A DNA stretch of 5,493 nt from Paracoccaceae bacterium. GTDB taxonomy: Bacteria > Pseudomonadota > Alphaproteobacteria > Rhodobacterales > Rhodobacteraceae. Numbering within the stretch: the first letter of the stretch is position 1; every line of letters begins with the position of its first letter. The translations under genes and the position numbers were made by a program. The DNA lies in NCBI GenBank assembly GCA_007121055.1, contig SKMM01000373.1, positions 1 through 5,493 on the forward strand, written 5' to 3'. The notes beneath the pieces were generated by a model, which saw only the letters and a program-made list of their open reading frames with translations, searched no databases and had not been told where the DNA came from. Below, piece after piece: positions 1 through 5,366 of this stretch.

Positions 1-258
1 CCGTGCGAGGTTGCAGGCGGTCATGGTGAGGGTGAAGCGGGCGGCGACGCGGTCGAGGCCGCGGTGGACGGTCTGGGGTGAAGGGCGCCCGGACATCTGT
101 CCGGTGGACAGATGTCAGCCCTGAACGGGCAGAGCCCTGGGGCCGCCGACGGTCCTGGCCCAGCCGAATGGCTCCTAGATCTTCTTGCGGCGCTTCCGGA
201 ACAGGGCGTCGCCGGGGTGGCGGGTGGTGCGGCCACAGGTGGCGGAGTGTCGGGCCTT
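1..258 (-). pseudogene. IS5-like transposase remnant, C-terminal part, left edge cut off
   Basis: One reverse-strand frame reads ARHSATCGRTTRHPG (about 252-208), then RKRRKKI-stop-EPFGWARTVGG (about 195-142), then VHRGLDRVAARFTLTMTACN (69 down to 10). From memory these match, in order, the conserved C-terminal blocks of DDE transposases of the IS5 group (SAIDGRTTRHPGY, RKRIEEPFGWxKTVGGLR, HRGLxRVxxxFTLTxAAYNL). All blocks are in the same frame, but a TAG stop (175-177) replaces what should be a Glu codon. A TGA (115-117) lies in an extra stretch between TVGG and HRGL: 75 nt there, where about 15 would be expected. The gene is therefore dead. The N-terminal catalytic part is missing on the right, where the copper chaperone gene begins at 299, and the last residues lie beyond position 1. 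Exact IS subgroup is uncertain. Confidence 0.8.
92..116. repeat. Perfect 11-bp inverted repeat with 3-nt loop inside the transposase remnant
   Basis: GACATCTGTCC (92-102), loop GGT, GGACAGATGTC (106-116). The arms are perfectly complementary. It sits in the stretch that has no counterpart in intact IS5-type transposases, so it is probably part of a small insertion rather than original coding sequence. It could be a short palindromic element or the scar of another element's end. As a terminator it is poor, since no T-run follows on either strand. Confidence 0.75.
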
Positions 259-298
259 CGCCGGGCGCGCAGGCCCGGCGAGGGACAATGCCGCGGCC

Positions 299-775
299 TC
301 AGCCCGCGCCGCCCGCGGTGGGGTGCCCCTCGACCGGCACCTGAACGGTGACCTCGGCGCCGCTCTCGAAGATGAGCGTCAGCGGGATCTCCTCGCCCGG
401 CGTGGGGATGCGCGCAAGCTGGATGAACATCGCGTGGTCGCCGTCGTGCCCCAGCGCATGATCGTCGGCCCGGCCCAGCACATGCACCGTGCCCGCCGGC
501 AGCGCGATCCCGTCCTCGGCCGTCACCATCCGCTTGGTGCCGTCGGCGTCCATCACATGGGTGTGCAGCGTGATCCCGGTGGCGAGGTCGCCGGCCTCGG
601 CGCCGATCAGCCGGTCGTCGTCGGGCCCCTCGTTCTCCAGCCGCAGCAGGATCGCGCCCTGCTGGCCCACCGGGGCGACGATGAGCGTGGGCTCGGCCAC
701 GGCGAGCCCCTCGGCATGGGCCGCCAGCGGCATCACGGCGACAAGGGCGGGGGCAAGGATCGAAACGAGACGCAT
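299..775 (-). CDS. Periplasmic PCu(A)C-family copper chaperone
   Basis: A 158-residue protein. Residues 1-21 are a Sec signal peptide ending AAHA, with cleavage before EG. The mature part is a PCu(A)C (former DUF461) cupredoxin-like domain. Proteins of this family bind Cu(I) in the periplasm and deliver it to the CuA/CuB centres of cytochrome oxidase. The expected ligands are visible: H71 in LHTHVMDADG, M83 in KRM, and H114/M116 in DHAM. H73 and M75 give extra possible ligands. The spacing from M83 to H114 is 30 residues instead of the usual 21 or so, because of a short insertion around DDHALGHDG that adds H106 and H110. The start at 775 is chosen because AAGGA lies 7 nt upstream and the signal peptide begins there; an upstream in-frame Met at 850 gives an Arg/Gly-rich leader before the signal peptide and is unlikely. 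No Sco or oxidase gene is adjacent. The family call is firm; the exact client is unknown. Confidence 0.9.
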   Translation of the reverse strand: MRLVSILAPALVAVMPLAAHAEGLAVAEPTLIVAPVGQQGAILLRLENEGPDDDRLIGAEAGDLATGITLHTHVMDADGTKRMVTAEDGIALPAGTVHVLGRADDHALGHDGDHAMFIQLARIPTPGEEIPLTLIFESGAEVTVQVPVEGHPTAGGAG

Positions 776-1058
776 GGAACTGTCCTTTGTGCAGGCGCGG
801 CCGCCGGTCGAGGCGCGGCCCCCGGCCGCCCGGCCCGCGCAGCCCGGCATCTACGCATCGCCCTGCGGCGGAAAAGCCATCCGCCCCGCACATTTACGTC
901 AGCCCCCGTGACCCGGAGGCACGGACCGCCCCGCGGCCCCAGGTCTCGACACACGCGCCCCGCGTCCCCAGCCGCGACGCATGCACCGGCCCCCACAGAC
1001 CCGCGACACGGACCACATCCCTGCCACGCCCCCCGGGCCACGCCGCGCCCCCACGATG
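776..1058. other. Intergenic region upstream of the PCu(A)C gene
   Basis: No convincing gene. The least GC-rich part, around 887-902, carries the minus-strand hexamer CTGACG (902-897), a possible -35 for the copper chaperone gene. The hexamer 17 nt downstream (TGGCTT, 879-874) is a poor -10, so this promoter is only a guess. A small inverted repeat GGCGGA (867-872) / TCCGCC (880-885) overlaps the same area and could be an operator or a leader hairpin. Nothing recognisable lies in 903-1058. Confidence 0.35.
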
Positions 1059-1085
1059 AAGGGCGCGCCCGACGGCGCGCCCTTT
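1059..1085 (-). terminator. Hairpin after the acidic secreted protein gene
   Basis: Perfect 11-bp stem: AAGGGCGCGCC (1059-1069), loop CGAC, GGCGCGCCCTT (1074-1084). It begins 21 nt beyond the stop codon of the minus-strand gene ending at 1106, the usual place for an intrinsic terminator. On the minus strand it is followed only by CATCG, so it has no proper U-tract; GC-rich alphaproteobacteria often have such tails. It separates this gene from the copper chaperone gene downstream and argues that the two are not co-transcribed. Confidence 0.65.
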
Positions 1086-1105
1086 CCGGCCAACCGGGTA
1101 CAGGA

Positions 1106-1579
1106 TCAGCCCAGCTGGTCGACGACCAGCGTCACCTCAGCATCCCCGTACTTCACGGCCACCACATCATCGGCGTTCAGACCGCGGAATTCGAGCATCT
1201 CCTTGAGCGACTCGTTGTCCTCGATGGCGCTGCGGAACTCGTCCCGCTTGTCTTCCTGCGCCTCGAGCGCCTCGTCGAGCGCGTCCTGATGGTCGGGCGC
1301 GTTGGTGCGGATCTCGCTGACGCGCACCACCATGGCGGTGTCGGCATCCTCGATGGCGCTGATCTCGTCCTCGCCACCTTCGCTCACGTCCTTGAGCGCC
1401 TCGATGAGGTCCTCGTAGAACTCGGCATTCAGCATCGCATCGCCGGTGGCCGCCGGGGCCTCGGTGGTCATCTCGTCGGTGCCGCCCATGGGGGTGGTAT
1501 CGGCAACCGCGGTCACGGCCACGGCCGAAACGGACGCGGACAGGACACCGGCGAGCGCGAGTTTGGTGAGGTCGGTCAT
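1106..1579 (-). CDS. Secreted, very acidic protein of unknown function
   Basis: A 157-residue protein I do not recognise. Residues 1-26 form a signal peptide (MTDLTK, then an Ala/Val-rich core ending AVA), with likely cleavage before DTTP, so it is expected in the periplasm. The mature part has about 37 Asp/Glu against about 9 Lys/Arg and no Cys. Residues 27-45 are a low-complexity Thr/Ala/Met linker. Residues 50-135 look mainly helical, with runs such as EALEAQEDKRDEFRSAIEDN. The C-terminus ends in short beta-like segments (VVAVKYGD, AEVTLVVDQ). The start at 1579 is chosen because GGAG lies about 8 nt upstream and the signal peptide starts there; an in-frame Met 10 codons earlier lacks this. 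It is divergent from the lipoprotein gene at 1932 and followed by a hairpin at 1059-1084. A structural or ion-binding periplasmic role is possible, but nothing in the sequence proves it. Confidence 0.8.
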   Translation of the reverse strand: MTDLTKLALAGVLSASVSAVAVTAVADTTPMGGTDEMTTEAPAATGDAMLNAEFYEDLIEALKDVSEGGEDEISAIEDADTAMVVRVSEIRTNAPDHQDALDEALEAQEDKRDEFRSAIEDNESLKEMLEFRGLNADDVVAVKYGDAEVTLVVDQLG

Positions 1580-1931
1580 TGTGTGTCTCCACTTTCGGTT
1601 GTCACGGGTCATCGACCCTCGCGGCGACAACGGCCCGGGCGCCGAGGCGTTCCTGAGAAAATGCGGGGGCCCTGGCTCGGCAGCGGATTCTGCGCGCCGG
1701 TTTGCGGGCGCGCAGCCCCCGATCCCCGCAACCGGCGCGGGATGCCTCCGGGCTGGTCCCGTGCACCGCGCGGAGGGCGCCGCCGGTGTGTCAACCCGGC
1801 GTGCCCTCCTTCCGCGCTGCCCGTGGGAATCGCCACGGCGGACGCGACCGGACGGGCCGGGCCTGCGCGGGGCTGGACGGTGCGCGACCGGGCTCCAGAT
1901 CCCCACCGGCCCCCGCGAAAGGTTCGTGCCG
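1580..1931. other. Divergent intergenic region between acidic protein and DUF3833 lipoprotein genes
   Basis: These 352 nt should hold the promoters of both flanking genes, which point away from each other. No clear -35/-10 pair can be named in this GC-rich DNA. The ribosome binding sites lie at its two ends: GGAG on the minus strand near 1587-1590 and AAAGG on the plus strand near 1918-1922. The central part contains the long hairpin listed separately. No convincing small gene was found. Confidence 0.5.
1693..1739. repeat. Long imperfect inverted repeat (hairpin) in the divergent intergenic region
   Basis: Left arm CGCGCCGGTTTGCGGG (1693-1708), right arm CCCCGCAACCGGCGCG (1724-1739), 15-nt loop. 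The arms pair as 8 bp, a one-nucleotide bulge in the T-run, then 7 bp; the extra C at 1724 faces the loop. No T-run follows on either strand, so this is not a standard terminator. It could be a leader structure of the lipoprotein mRNA, a protein-binding palindrome, or a remnant of a small repeat element. Confidence 0.6.
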
Positions 1932-2474
1932 ATGCCTGTGCCCCTGAGCCCCCTCCTGACCCGCCGTTCGGCCCTCCTCGGCGTGGCCGCGCTTGCGGGC
2001 TGCGCGCGCCTGCCCGCCTCGCCCGAGGGACCGCTGGAGCCCATCACGCTGGAGGCGGCCTTTGCCGGCCGCGCGGTGGGGGCGGGCGTGTTCCGCGTCC
2101 CCCTCATCGGCTTCGAGCGGCGCTTCACCGCCCGGCTCGACGGGCGGCTGGAGGGCGACCGGCTGACCGTGGTGGAGGATTTCGTCTATGATGACGGCGA
2201 GGAGGTCCGCCTGACCTGGGTGTTCGACCGGGCCGGCCCCGGCCGCTGGACCGGCCGGCGCGAGGACACGGTCGGCCCCGCCGAGGTGGTCGAACAGGGC
2301 TCCGAGATCCGCCTGTCCTACACCGTCGACTTCCGCTCGGGCGAGGACACCACCCGGCTCGGCTTCGAGGACGTGATCTACTTCGGCCCCGACGGGCGCA
2401 TCGTCAACGAGGCCATCGTCAGCCGCTGGGGCATCCCCATCGGCACCGTCCGCTTCGAGATGCTGCGCATCTGA
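1932..2474 (+). CDS. DUF3833 family lipoprotein
   Basis: A 180-residue protein. The N-terminus MPVPLSPLLTRRSALLGVAALAGC has the shape of a lipoprotein signal: two arginines, a hydrophobic core and the lipobox LAGC, with lipidation predicted at Cys24. The rest matches the DUF3833 pattern as I know it: LEAAFAGRAVGAGVF (family: FFNGxLxAxG), then RRFTARLDGRLEGDRLTVVEDFVYDDGE (family: LxEDFxYxDGE), a strand-rich middle with WTGRREDTVGPAEV, and FEDVIYFGPDGRIVNEAIVSRWGIPIGTVRFEM near the end. Family members are envelope lipoproteins of unknown function with a beta-barrel-like, lipocalin-style strand pattern (the fold is my inference). The start at 1932 has AAAGG about 9 nt upstream; a GTG two codons earlier is an alternative. 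It stands alone on the plus strand. The TRR motif resembles a Tat signal but lacks the full consensus. Confidence 0.87.
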   Translation: MPVPLSPLLTRRSALLGVAALAGCARLPASPEGPLEPITLEAAFAGRAVGAGVFRVPLIGFERRFTARLDGRLEGDRLTVVEDFVYDDGEEVRLTWVFDRAGPGRWTGRREDTVGPAEVVEQGSEIRLSYTVDFRSGEDTTRLGFEDVIYFGPDGRIVNEAIVSRWGIPIGTVRFEMLRI

Positions 2475-2492
2475 CGTCCCAGAGGCGCCCAC

Positions 2493-2511
2493 CGCTGCCC
2501 CCAGCGTCCTT
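2493..2511 (+). terminator. Weak candidate terminator after the DUF3833 gene
   Basis: CGCTG (2493-2497), CCCC loop, CAGCG (2502-2506), followed by TCCTT, 18 nt after the stop codon at 2474. The position and short pyrimidine tail fit an intrinsic terminator, but a 5-bp stem is weak and could be chance in such GC-rich DNA. Confidence 0.25.
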
Positions 2512-2941
2512 GGCCACCCGAGTCCCGGCGTCGCCTGTCTCCGCTTTGCGCAGGCCCCAGTCTCCACCGGTGCGAATGCCCCTGGCCCCCGGGGTCCCTC
2601 CATCCCGCCGGCGGGCAGCCCCGGTCTTAGCGGGTGCGATGGCCCCGACGACCCCTGCGACCGGAGGCCCCTAAGTTCTCACGGTCCTGCGCCTGGACGG
2701 CCCAGCGTCCTCAGGCCGCAGCGACGCGGGGCGCACGTGTCCGCAGGCTCTGTGGCCGGGAAGCCGGGGCCTCACCAAGCCGGCCGCCCCACCTGGCGCC
2801 CGCGCCCGGACCCGACCGGCGGACCGCCCATGGCAGGCCGTCCCCAGCGCGCAGAGGTCAGGCTCCTTGCCCCCTTGCCGTAGGGACCGCCTCGCCCCCC
2901 CCGAGGCGCCGACGCCCCCTTGTGACCGACGGCAGAGCCGC

Positions 2942-2958
2942 GGCGCACGGCGTGCGCC
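2942..2958 (-). terminator. Small hairpin just downstream of the trmJ-like gene
   Basis: GGCGCAC (2942-2948), 3-nt loop, GTGCGCC (2952-2958), a perfect 7-bp stem. It starts 15 nt past the stop codon of the minus-strand methyltransferase gene. There is no T-run after it on the minus strand, so it may act as a terminator or an mRNA 3' stabilising hairpin. Confidence 0.35.
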
Positions 2959-2973
2959 CGGGTTGGCGGCCAG

Positions 2974-3762
2974 TCAGTCCTCGCGCGCGGGGTCCACGGG
3001 GCGCGCGCCGCGGGCGAGCTGACGGAGGATGCCGTGCAGCATCTGCACGTCGCCGCGCCCCAGCGGCATCCGGCCCAGCAGTGCGCGCAGGCCCAGCCGC
3101 AGATGCCCGGCCTTTTCGGGCGGGAAGAAGAACCCCGCCGCCTCCAGCCGCTCCTCGAAATGCCGGCGCAGATGGGCGATCTCCAGCGCGGTGGCGGGCT
3201 CGGACGGCGGCGGTGCCACCACCCCCGGCGCGCCGGCCGCCGCCGCCTGCCGGCCCCACTCATAGGCCATCAGCCCCACGCATTGCGCGAGGTTCAGCGA
3301 CGGGAACTCGGGATTGACCTCGAAGGTGACGATGGCGCGGGCCAGCGCCACGTCGGTGGTCTCGAGCCCCGCGCGTTCGGGACCGAACAGCACCGCCACC
3401 CGCTGGCCCGCAGCGAGCGCCGCGCGGGCCTCGGCCATCGCCTCGGCCGGGGTGATCACCGGGGTGGGCACGCCGCGCATCCGCGCCGTCGTCGCCAGCA
3501 CCAGATGCGCATCGGCCACCGCCGCGGCGGTATCGGCAAAGGGCCCGGCGTGGTCCAGAAGCCGCCCCGCGCCGGAGGCCATGGCCACCGCCCGCGGGTT
3601 GGGCCAGCCGTCGCGGGGGGCCACCACACGCAGCCCGGTCAGCCCGAAATTCAGCATCGCCCGGGCGGCCGCGCCGATGTTCTCGCCCATCTGCGGGCGC
3701 ACCAGCACGAAGTCCGGCCCCGCCGGGGCCCCGCCCCGCCCGGCATCCTCGCCTTGCCGCAT
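2974..3762 (-). CDS. trmJ: tRNA (cytidine/uridine-2'-O-)-methyltransferase, TrmJ family
   Basis: A 262-residue cytoplasmic SPOUT-class enzyme. By family it transfers a methyl group from S-adenosylmethionine to the 2'-OH of nucleotide 32 in the tRNA anticodon loop. All three SpoU/TrmH motifs are present. Motif 1 is ENIGAAARAMLNFG (residues 27-40), with Asn28 and the catalytic-type Arg34. Motif 2 is VLFGPERAGL (124-133), with Glu129. Motif 3 is NPEFPSLNLAQCV (150-162). The last two form the trefoil-knot cofactor site. Residues about 180-262 form the helical C-terminal extension typical of TrmJ (FFFPPEK, then RALLGRMPLGRGDVQMLHGILRQL). Length agrees with the family (about 240-265). The start at 3762 is chosen for GGGAGA about 7 nt upstream; an in-frame Met at 3822 adds an Arg/Gly-rich stretch and has no comparable site. 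It is divergent from the NTF2-like gene at 3947. In E. coli, trmJ lies next to iscR or suhB; neither is here. A less specific TrmH-family assignment is the main alternative. Confidence 0.92.
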   Translation of the reverse strand: MRQGEDAGRGGAPAGPDFVLVRPQMGENIGAAARAMLNFGLTGLRVVAPRDGWPNPRAVAMASGAGRLLDHAGPFADTAAAVADAHLVLATTARMRGVPTPVITPAEAMAEARAALAAGQRVAVLFGPERAGLETTDVALARAIVTFEVNPEFPSLNLAQCVGLMAYEWGRQAAAAGAPGVVAPPPSEPATALEIAHLRRHFEERLEAAGFFFPPEKAGHLRLGLRALLGRMPLGRGDVQMLHGILRQLARGARPVDPARED

Positions 3763-3838
3763 CCCTGTCTCCCTTCGCCCGCGCGCGGCACCCCTCCTAA
3801 GCCCGCCCGCAGCCCGCGGCAATCACTCCGCGCCCCGG

Positions 3839-3882
3839 GTTCATCTTCGTTTAATCCAGCGCTCAGACAGCGTTCAGACTGC
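3839..3882 (+). promoter_or_regulatory. Four tandem 11-bp repeats, candidate OmpR-family regulator binding site
   Basis: Four adjacent 11-bp units: GTTCATCTTCG (3839-3849), TTTAATCCAGC (3850-3860), GCTCAGACAGC (3861-3871), GTTCAGACTGC (3872-3882). The last two differ at only two positions. Read in another phase, CAGCGCTCAGA (3857-3867) and CAGCGTTCAGA (3868-3878) match at 10 of 11. The first two units are weaker. OmpR/PhoB-type regulators typically bind head-to-tail sites spaced 11 bp, one helical turn. The block ends 64 nt before the start codon of the secreted NTF2-like gene, a sensible activator position. It is also the most AT-containing part of this intergenic region. Binding by the regulator at 4608-5366 is inference. 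Confidence 0.55.
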
Positions 3883-3888
3883 CCCCCC

Positions 3889-3933
3889 ATCTGGGCCCCA
3901 TCGGCGCGCGGATGGGCCGCGCGCTCCCCAGAT
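3889..3933 (+). promoter_or_regulatory. Foldable leader region just before the ribosome binding site of the NTF2-like gene
   Basis: Outer stem ATCTGGG (3889-3895) / CCCAGAT (3927-3933) encloses a perfect 8-bp hairpin GCGCGCGG (3904-3911) / CCGCGCGC (3917-3924). A competing helix CCCATC (3897-3902) / GATGGG (3911-3916) uses the loop of the inner hairpin. The outer stem ends 2 nt before the GGAGA ribosome binding site (3936-3940). This could be a structured 5' UTR affecting translation or mRNA stability. It does not match any riboswitch class I know. Confidence 0.4.
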
Positions 3934-3946
3934 CCGGAGAGACGGA

Positions 3947-4537
3947 ATGAACACCAAGCCTATCCCCGCGCTGCTGGCCGCCGGTGCGGCCCTGACCTTC
4001 GCCACCGCGGCCTTCGCCGTGGACGCGACGGATGTGGACGCCGTGGTGGTCGCCGACGAGGCGCAGCTGACCACCGAAGAGGTCAAGGCCGCGCAGGTCG
4101 CCTGGGGCGAATCGCTGGTGGCGATCTCGGCGACCTATGCCGAGGGCGGCATCGATGCGGCCCGCAGCGTCGCCGAAGAGGTGCTGGACACCGCCTACGG
4201 CTTCGCCATGGGCCCGGTCCTGTTCAACCCCACCCTGACCGAGGCGCCGCAGAGCTTCCGCACCACCCGCGAGGGGGCGCGGGCCTATTTCATCGGCCAT
4301 GACCCCGACTTCCCCCGTGACGAGGGCTTCGCGCTGGGCGGCTGGACCGACGTGGAGATCGAGAACTACGCAATCTTCATCCAGAACGGCATCGCCAAGA
4401 CCATGGGCAACGTGCACCTGACCAACGCCGCGGGCGACCGGGTGACGGTCTACAAGACCTGGGGCTTCGTCGCCGACGAGGCAGGCGATCTGCGGATCGT
4501 GCTGCACCACTCCTCGCTGCCCTTCGCGTCGGAGTGA
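3947..4537 (+). CDS. Secreted SnoaL/NTF2-fold protein of unknown function
   Basis: A 196-residue protein with a clear Sec signal peptide (residues 1-24, ending AAFA, cleavage before VDA), so periplasmic or exported. After a short Asp/Val-rich linker, the region from about residue 43 (TEEVKAAQVAWGESLVAISATYAEGG) begins with the long helix typical of NTF2-like cone folds. A strand-rich part follows (FNPTLTEAPQSFRTT, YAIFIQNGIAKTMGNVHLT, RVTVYKTWGFVA). It ends with LRIVLHHSSLPF, which resembles the HHSS ending of SgcJ/CaMKII-association-domain-like proteins. I recall close homologues in marine bacteria sometimes being labelled phosphoribosyl-AMP cyclohydrolase. That label is doubtful here: there is a signal peptide and I see no HisI metal-site motif. 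The start has GGAGA about 6 nt upstream. Tandem 11-bp repeats and a foldable leader lie in front of it, suggesting regulated expression. It is convergent with the response regulator gene. No ligand or reaction can be assigned. Confidence 0.83.
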   Translation: MNTKPIPALLAAGAALTFATAAFAVDATDVDAVVVADEAQLTTEEVKAAQVAWGESLVAISATYAEGGIDAARSVAEEVLDTAYGFAMGPVLFNPTLTEAPQSFRTTREGARAYFIGHDPDFPRDEGFALGGWTDVEIENYAIFIQNGIAKTMGNVHLTNAAGDRVTVYKTWGFVADEAGDLRIVLHHSSLPFASE

Positions 4538-4564
4538 GACCGGCGGCCCGGGGGGCAACCGGTC
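4538..4564 (+). terminator. Candidate terminator hairpin between convergent genes
   Basis: GACCGG (4538-4543) and CCGGTC (4559-4564) form a 6-bp stem that begins directly after the stop codon of the NTF2-like gene, with a G/C-rich 15-nt loop that can pair further. It lacks a T-run. The 70-nt convergent gap (4538-4607) would be expected to hold a terminator for at least one of the two genes. Confidence 0.35.
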
Positions 4565-4607
4565 TGCGCGCACCCGCCCTCACCCACGGCTGACGCGTGT
4601 GATGCGG

Positions 4608-5366
4608 TCATCCTCCGGGGTCCGTCGGATCGGACGCGCCAGCCCCCGCCCCGCGCCGGGCGGGGGCATGCAGCCGGTAGCCCAGCCCCCGCACCGCCTC
4701 CAGCCGCAGGCCGGGATCCTGAGCGCGCAGCTTGCGCCGCAGCCGGCTGACATAGACATCCACCACATTGGTCAGCGGATCGCGGTCAGCCTGCCAGACG
4801 CGGGCGAGAATGCGCTCGCGGCTGACGGTGCTGCCGCGCGCCTCCATCATCAGGCCCAGAAGCGCGGCCTCCCGGGCGGTCAGCGCGATCTCCCCCGCCG
4901 GCCCCTCCAGCGCCGGGATGTCACGCAGGAAGCGCAGCGCGCCCAGCGCCTCGCCCCGCGCGGGCTCTGGCGGGGTGCCGGCCAGCCCGCGCCGGCCCAG
5001 CGCCTCGATCCGGGCCAGAAGTTCGTCGAAATCGAAAGGCTTGGGCAGGTAGTCGTCGGCGCCCCGGCGCAGCCCCTCCACCCGCTCGCGGCTGCTGCCC
5101 AGCGCGCTGAGGATCATCACCGGGATCAGGTGGCCGCGCCGCCGCAACACCTCGCACAGCGCCAGACCGTCGAGGCCGGGCAGCATCACGTCGAGCAGGA
5201 TCACCCCCGGCCGGCCGGCCGCCGCACAGTCGCGGGCAAAGGCCTCGGCCGCCGCCAGCCCTTCGGTGCCGCAGGCGCAGTGGCGCAGCCCGTAGCCCTC
5301 GGCGGTCAGCCCCCGGCGCAGGAAATCCGCCACCCGCGCATCGTCCTCGATCAGCAGAATGTCCAT
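4608..5366 (-). CDS. OmpR/PhoB-family two-component response regulator
   Basis: A 252-residue DNA-binding regulator. The receiver domain (about 1-118) has the acidic pocket E7-D8-D9 (LLIEDD), phosphoacceptor D59 (VILLDVMLPGLDG), Ser87 at the switch position, the aromatic switch Y106 and the conserved K109 (YLPKPF). It should therefore be phosphorylatable. An Arg/Pro/Gly-rich linker follows (about 122-140). The output domain (about 142-238) is an OmpR-type winged helix: the IALTAREAALLGLMMEARGSTVSRERILARVW segment and the recognition-helix region DPLTNVVDVYVSRLRRKL, ending LEAVRGLGYRL. The tail (about 239-252) is Ala/Gly-rich and without features. The start at 5366 fits the usual MxILLIEDD opening, although its ribosome binding site is weak (CGGGAT), so translational coupling to an upstream gene is possible. 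No histidine kinase lies downstream; a partner may lie beyond the right edge. Its target is unknown; the 11-bp repeats at 3839-3882 are a candidate. Family certain, subgroup not. Confidence 0.95.
   Translation of the reverse strand: MDILLIEDDARVADFLRRGLTAEGYGLRHCACGTEGLAAAEAFARDCAAAGRPGVILLDVMLPGLDGLALCEVLRRRGHLIPVMILSALGSSRERVEGLRRGADDYLPKPFDFDELLARIEALGRRGLAGTPPEPARGEALGALRFLRDIPALEGPAGEIALTAREAALLGLMMEARGSTVSRERILARVWQADRDPLTNVVDVYVSRLRRKLRAQDPGLRLEAVRGLGYRLHAPARRGAGAGASDPTDPGG

Larger units (their letters stand above)
2475..2973. other. Gene-poor intergenic region (499 nt) with several small GC hairpins
   Basis: It lies between the convergent ends of the DUF3833 gene and the trmJ-like gene. 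Open frames cross it on both strands, but their translations are Arg/Pro/Ala-rich with no recognisable motif or ribosome binding site, as expected for noncoding DNA of this GC content. Small hairpins are present: CGCTG (2493-2497) / CAGCG (2502-2506), GCCTCG (2889-2894) / CGAGGC (2902-2907) around a C-run, and 2942-2958 listed separately. No tRNA, IS end or transposase block was seen. Confidence 0.5.

Noticed and set aside
1932..2003. Tat-dependent export of the DUF3833 lipoprotein
   Set aside because: TRRSALLG resembles part of a twin-arginine motif but lacks the full S/T-R-R-x-F-L-K pattern; a Sec lipoprotein signal explains it, and the data do not decide.
185..2191. A 668-codon open frame on the plus strand
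   Set aside because: It runs antisense across the copper chaperone and acidic protein genes, which have signal peptides, ribosome binding sites and family matches. Its Arg/Gly/His-rich translation has no recognisable domain; long antisense frames are expected at this GC content.
1791..2603. A 270-codon open frame on the minus strand opposite the DUF3833 gene
   Set aside because: Antisense shadow of a recognised lipoprotein gene, with no motif or ribosome binding site.
3850..3857. A CtrA-type binding site at TTTAATCC
   Set aside because: CtrA sites need two TTAA-type halves with 7-nt spacing; only one is present.
3839..3882. CRISPR-like array
   Set aside because: The units are 11 bp and contiguous with no spacers, and there are no cas genes; a regulator binding site is the better reading.
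3034..4302. A 422-codon plus-strand frame antisense to the methyltransferase gene
   Set aside because: The TrmJ motifs on the minus strand are unambiguous; this frame is a shadow and also crosses the divergent promoter region.
3947..4537. Naming the NTF2-like protein phosphoribosyl-AMP cyclohydrolase (hisI)
   Set aside because: HisI is a cytoplasmic metalloenzyme with Cys/Asp metal motifs. This protein has a signal peptide and an NTF2-like layout, so I consider that label a likely propagated error.
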